Source: Rhodoferax sp. UBA4409 (GTDB taxonomy: Bacteria > Pseudomonadota > Gammaproteobacteria > Burkholderiales > Burkholderiaceae_C). From it: a stretch of DNA of 8,416 nucleotides. Positions within the stretch are counted from its first letter, which is position 1. Each line of letters opens with the position of its first letter. Below the pieces are notes generated by a model, which was given only the letters and a program-made list of their open reading frames with translations, was not told the DNA's origin and did no database searches. Of this stretch, positions 6,287-8,416 are shown piece after piece. The position numbers were made by a program, and so were the translations under genes. The stretch covers positions 1-8,416 of the forward strand of contig DGQR01000218.1 in assembly GCA_002390825.1 (NCBI GenBank). The letters are read 5' to 3'.

Positions 6287-7372
6287 TTAACCCTGAACCG
6301 GTGCCATCGCGCCCGGTTCTTCCGGAATGGCCTGCAGCAGAAAACGGGCAAGCTCGGGCGGCAGGTCGGTCTGCAGGGCCACGCGCTCACCGGTCGCCGG
6401 GTGGTTGCACTGGAATCGCCAGGCGTGCAAAAACATGCGCTTGAGCGGCACGAGACCTTCGTCACGGGCCAGCGCCTTGTTTAGTTCGAAATCGCCATAT
6501 TTGTCGTCGCCCACAATGCCCATGCCTTCCGAGGCCAAGTGCACCCGGATCTGGTGGGTGCGACCGGTCTTGATCGTCACCTCCAACAAAGAATAGGCCT
6601 TTTGCTGCGGCGTTTGCGCAACGCAAGCCGCAGGCGTAACCGAATGCACCCTGACCAGGCTCAAGGACGGCATAGCGTCCGCATGGTCTTTAGCCACAAC
6701 GCGGACACGGCGCTCGCCATCCGGCAGCAGGTATTTCTGCAAAGACTTGTCCAAGACCTTCTTATTAGCCGGCCACTGCCCTGCCACCAGGGCCAGGTAG
6801 GTTTTGCCGGTTTCGCGCTCGCGGAATTGGTCTTGCAAGTTTTTCAGGGCGCTGCGTTTCTTGGCGACCAACAGAATGCCGCTGGTTTCCCGGTCCAGCC
6901 GGTGCACCAACTCCAAAAACGTCGCCTTGGGGCGTGCCATGCGCAATTGCTCAATCACGCCAAAACTCACCCCTGAACCGCCATGCACCGCCACGCCTGC
7001 CGGTTTGTTTACCGCCAGAAAATGGTCGTCTTCAAACAGCACCGGGAAGTCCTTGGCCGGCACAAAGCGGTGGGCCTGCTCGGCCATCGCAGCTGTTTTC
7101 TGGTCTGCACGCTCGGACGTGCGCACCGGTGGCAGGCGAATAAGGTCGCCCGCGGCAATCCGGGTGTCGGCGCTGGCGCGGCCTTTGTTTACGCGGACTT
7201 CGCCATTGCGGATGATGCGGTAAACGTGGGTCTTGGGGACGCCCTTGAGCTCCCGCATCAGAAAGTTGTCGAGGCGCTGGCCAGCGCTGTCTTCATCCAC
7301 CGTCACGGATTTGACTTGGGTGTTGGCCAAGGGGGCCGTTGAGGGCTCTTTGCCCCCTATAATGTGTTTCAC
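6287..7372 (-). CDS. rluC: 23S rRNA pseudouridine synthase RluC
   Basis: RluC converts U955, U2504 and U2580 of 23S rRNA (E. coli numbers) to pseudouridine. The 361-residue protein has an S4 RNA-binding domain (about 24-85, GQRLDNFLMRELKGVPKTHVYRII) followed by an RluA-type catalytic domain with LAVNKPAGVAVHGG (119-132), the catalytic Asp160 in VHRLDRETSG, and IKTGRTHQIRVH (267-278). It is somewhat longer than the E. coli protein, partly from an extra segment at about 243-258. The start is GTG at 7372; no ATG exists nearby and the frame closes with a stop 36 bases further upstream, so the N-terminus is well bounded, although no good Shine-Dalgarno sequence is seen. Lying divergent from rne supports RluC rather than RluA or RluD. 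It heads the rluC-HAD-Rieske-S49 unit. Confidence 0.94.
   Translation of the reverse strand: MKHIIGGKEPSTAPLANTQVKSVTVDEDSAGQRLDNFLMRELKGVPKTHVYRIIRNGEVRVNKGRASADTRIAAGDLIRLPPVRTSERADQKTAAMAEQAHRFVPAKDFPVLFEDDHFLAVNKPAGVAVHGGSGVSFGVIEQLRMARPKATFLELVHRLDRETSGILLVAKKRSALKNLQDQFRERETGKTYLALVAGQWPANKKVLDKSLQKYLLPDGERRVRVVAKDHADAMPSLSLVRVHSVTPAACVAQTPQQKAYSLLEVTIKTGRTHQIRVHLASEGMGIVGDDKYGDFELNKALARDEGLVPLKRMFLHAWRFQCNHPATGERVALQTDLPPELARFLLQAIPEEPGAMAPVQG
6606..6634. repeat. Strong palindrome inside rluC
   Basis: CTGCGGC (6606-6612) and GCCGCAG (6628-6634) are exact inverse complements. Inside them TTGCG (6615-6619) and CGCAA (6623-6627) pair around a CAA loop, with a 2-base bulge GT on one side. 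The 12-bp hairpin encodes residues near ACVAQTPQQ of RluC, in a segment that is variable in the family. It may be an in-frame insertion of a small palindromic element or a chance product of coding sequence. Confidence 0.5.
7358..7363 (+). promoter_or_regulatory. Putative -10 box of the rne promoter, inside the rluC 5' coding end
   Basis: A perfect TATAAT lies at 7358-7363 on the plus strand, within codons 4-5 of rluC. Transcription would begin near 7370, almost exactly opposite the rluC start codon, giving an rne leader of roughly 500 bases. The -35 region is poor: GCCGTT (7335-7340) at 17 bases, and a TTGAGG (7339-7344) that is too close at 13 bases. E. coli rne likewise has a promoter near the divergent rluC gene and a long leader. 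An activator or a different -10 is possible. Confidence 0.45.
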
Positions 7373-7591
7373 TAGCGACGCGCTGTAAGTGGTTGATTTG
7401 TCTGGAGTTTAGTCCACACCCCACTGAACGCAGCGCTGGAAGGTCGAAGTCCCCGTTTGGCGCCAGCTGTAAATCACACGCCACCTGCCTGTGATGGCAG
7501 CGACACCACACGGTCAAGCCGACGAATTGAAACCCTGATACGGAATACCCCAAGTCTGCCAACCCACGGTTGGCGGGCGGAATGAAACGAG

Positions 7592-7771
7592 ATGTTTGTG
7601 TTGCTAAGCCTGATCACCTTGTGCCTGCGGAGCGTTTACGCCCCGTTTGGTGGCACAAATCGGCCTGCAGCCCCGGTACTACCTGCGCAACCAGCTAGCA
7701 TTTTTGTAGCGAGTTCACAAACGCATTCCCTCGTCCCCATCCACGCGCCTACGCTTCGACACCTCGTGTGA
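7592..7771 (+). CDS. Possible small leader ORF in the rne 5' region (59 codons)
   Basis: An ATG at 7592 opens a 59-codon frame ending with TGA at 7769-7771. The product begins MFVLLSLITLCLRSVYA, which looks like a short signal peptide or membrane segment, followed by a Pro/Ala/Ser-rich tail. A GGA lies about 10 bases upstream (7579-7581), a weak ribosome site. An overlapping 38-codon frame starts at 7582 (MKRDVCVAKPDHL). The region is also densely paired RNA, and open frames of this size arise by chance at this GC content, so I regard it as a candidate only. Confidence 0.15.
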   Translation: MFVLLSLITLCLRSVYAPFGGTNRPAAPVLPAQPASIFVASSQTHSLVPIHAPTLRHLV

Positions 7772-7793
7772 CCTGAAGTTCTCCGGCAATTCC

Positions 7794-7859
7794 TCCTCAC
7801 TTCAATTCGTCAGTCCGACTTCGTGAGCCCCCACCGGGCATGTACTAATTGAAGAAGGA
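7794..7859 (+). promoter_or_regulatory. Stem that would sequester the rne Shine-Dalgarno sequence
   Basis: CTTCAATT (7800-7807) is an exact inverse complement of AATTGAAG (7847-7854). After a small internal loop, TCCT (7794-7797) pairs with AGGA (7856-7859), which is most of the rne Shine-Dalgarno sequence AAGGA (7855-7859). That makes 12 bp in total. A smaller hairpin (GCCC 7827-7830 with GGGC 7836-7839) sits inside the loop. If formed, the structure would block ribosome binding 8 bases before the rne ATG. The pairing is seen directly; the regulatory role is inferred. Confidence 0.5.
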
Positions 7860-7867
7860 TGCAATCC

Positions 7868-8416
7868 ATGAAACGGATGCTGATCAACGCCACGCAGGCT
7901 GAAGAACGCCGCTTGGCCATCGTCGACGGACAAAAACTCCTCGACTACGAAATCGAAATTGAAGGCCGCGAACAACGCAAAGGCAACATCTACAAAGCGG
8001 TCGTTACCCGCGTAGAGCCCTCCCTGGAAGCCTGTTTTGTGGACTACGGTGAAGACCGCCACGGCTTCCTGCCTTTCAAGGAAATCTCGAAACAGTATTT
8101 CCAGCAAGGCGTATCTGCGAGCAATGCCCGCATCCAGGACGCGATCCGCGAAGGCCAGGAACTGCTGGTTCAGGTCGAAAAAGAAGAGCGTGGCAACAAG
8201 GGCGCAGCCCTGACCACTTTCATCTCTCTGGCCGGCCGCTACGTGGTGCTGATGCCCAATAACCCCCGTGGCGGTGGCGTCAGCCGCCGTATCGAGGGCG
8301 ACGACCGTGCTGAACTCAAAGAGAACATGGACCAGTTGGAATACCCCAACGGCATGTCCATCATCGCCCGCACAGCCGGTATCGGCCGCAGCGCGCCCGA
8401 ACTGCAGTGGGACCTG
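7868..8416 (+). CDS. rne: Ribonuclease E, N-terminal part (cut by window edge)
   Basis: RNase E is the endonuclease that starts mRNA decay and processes rRNA and tRNA precursors; it scaffolds the degradosome at the inner membrane. The visible 183 codons begin MKRMLINATQAEERRLAIVDG, the hallmark N-terminus. They continue through the S1 RNA-binding domain (about 36-120, including RKGNIYKAVVTRVEPSLEA and FVDYGEDRHGFLPF) and into the 5'-sensor/RNase H-like region (GRYVVLMPNNPRGGGVSRRI, ARTAGIGRSAPEL). The 5' sensor residues and the catalytic aspartates lie at or beyond the visible end, so RNase G is excluded mainly by the N-terminus and context. The ATG at 7868 is fixed by AAGGA at 7855-7859. The frame is open to the edge with no stop. 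Confidence 0.95.
   Translation, partial: MKRMLINATQAEERRLAIVDGQKLLDYEIEIEGREQRKGNIYKAVVTRVEPSLEACFVDYGEDRHGFLPFKEISKQYFQQGVSASNARIQDAIREGQELLVQVEKEERGNKGAALTTFISLAGRYVVLMPNNPRGGGVSRRIEGDDRAELKENMDQLEYPNGMSIIARTAGIGRSAPELQWDL

Larger units (their letters stand above)
7371..7867 (+). promoter_or_regulatory. Long structured 5' leader of rne
   Basis: About 497 bases without a recognisable gene separate rluC from rne. Visible pairings on the plus strand: a nested stem-loop at 7380-7436 (GCGCTG/CAGCGC outer, AGTGG/CCACT middle, TGGA/TCCA inner); a hairpin at 7485-7500 (CTGCC/GGCAG); a strong hairpin at 7556-7576 (GCCAACC-CAC-GGTTGGC, extendable by C-G and G-U pairs); a two-part stem at 7619-7658 (TTGTGCC/GGCACAA enclosing CGG-A-GCG-TTTA-CGC-C-CCG); and a final stem that includes the rne Shine-Dalgarno sequence. 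Enterobacterial rne has a 361-base leader with several hairpins through which RNase E limits its own mRNA, so this is inferred to be an analogous autoregulatory element. I did not recognise it as a known Rfam family. A possible rluC promoter must also lie here on the minus strand, but none stands out. Confidence 0.7.

Noticed and set aside
7293..7562. 89-codon minus-strand frame over the rluC start and rne leader
   Set aside because: It overlaps the rluC coding start in another frame and crosses the structured leader; there is no domain or ribosome site to support it.
7840..7848. Two-codon frame ATG-TAC-TAA just upstream of the rne Shine-Dalgarno sequence
   Set aside because: No ribosome site precedes it and such minimal frames are common by chance.
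7802..8107. 101-codon minus-strand frame opposite the start of rne
   Set aside because: The plus strand encodes the RNase E N-terminus with a good Shine-Dalgarno sequence; the antisense product has no recognisable features.

Overview
The window looks like chromosomal backbone from a betaproteobacterium of the order Burkholderiales, most likely the family Comamonadaceae (Rhodoferax/Curvibacter/Polaromonas-like). This rests on the protein sequences, the moderately high GC content and the gene order; no rRNA or other marker is present to fix the genus. Every sizeable gene is recognisable. I see no phage, insertion sequence, CRISPR array, tRNA or integron.

Layout. Positions 1-2759 (minus strand) hold yceD (DUF177), rpmF (ribosomal protein L32), plsX and fabH, transcribed in that order; fabH runs off the left edge. 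A promoter-like sequence lies before rpmF, and a strong hairpin terminator sits between rpmF and plsX. Positions 2785-4142 (plus strand) hold a two-gene unit, a YceF-type Maf nucleotide pyrophosphatase and an RsmI-related methylase, joined by an ATGA overlap and diverging from yceD with only 25 bases between the start codons. Positions 4152-7372 (minus strand) hold a tight four-gene unit, rluC, a HAD phosphatase, a small Rieske protein and a membrane-anchored S49 peptidase, which converges on the methylase. From about 7370 to the right edge (plus strand) lie a leader of roughly 500 bases and the first 183 codons of rne (RNase E).

How the genes fit together. As I recall the E. coli chromosome, rne is divergent from rluC, followed by yceF and then yceD-rpmF-plsX-fabH. 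The window keeps that ancient neighbourhood and adds four genes between rluC and yceF (HAD, Rieske, S49 peptidase, methylase). The cluster joins rRNA and ribosome maturation (RNase E, RluC, YceD, L32, possibly the methylase) to the entry of fatty acid and phospholipid synthesis (PlsX, FabH).

The most interesting part is non-coding: the long rne leader at 7371-7867. It contains several nested stem-loops, a near-copy of the rne start region, a 59-codon open frame with a signal-peptide-like start, and a long-range pairing that would bury the rne Shine-Dalgarno sequence. RNase E is known to regulate its own mRNA through its leader in enterobacteria, so this is a good candidate for a betaproteobacterial counterpart. 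I found no obviously new multi-gene system.
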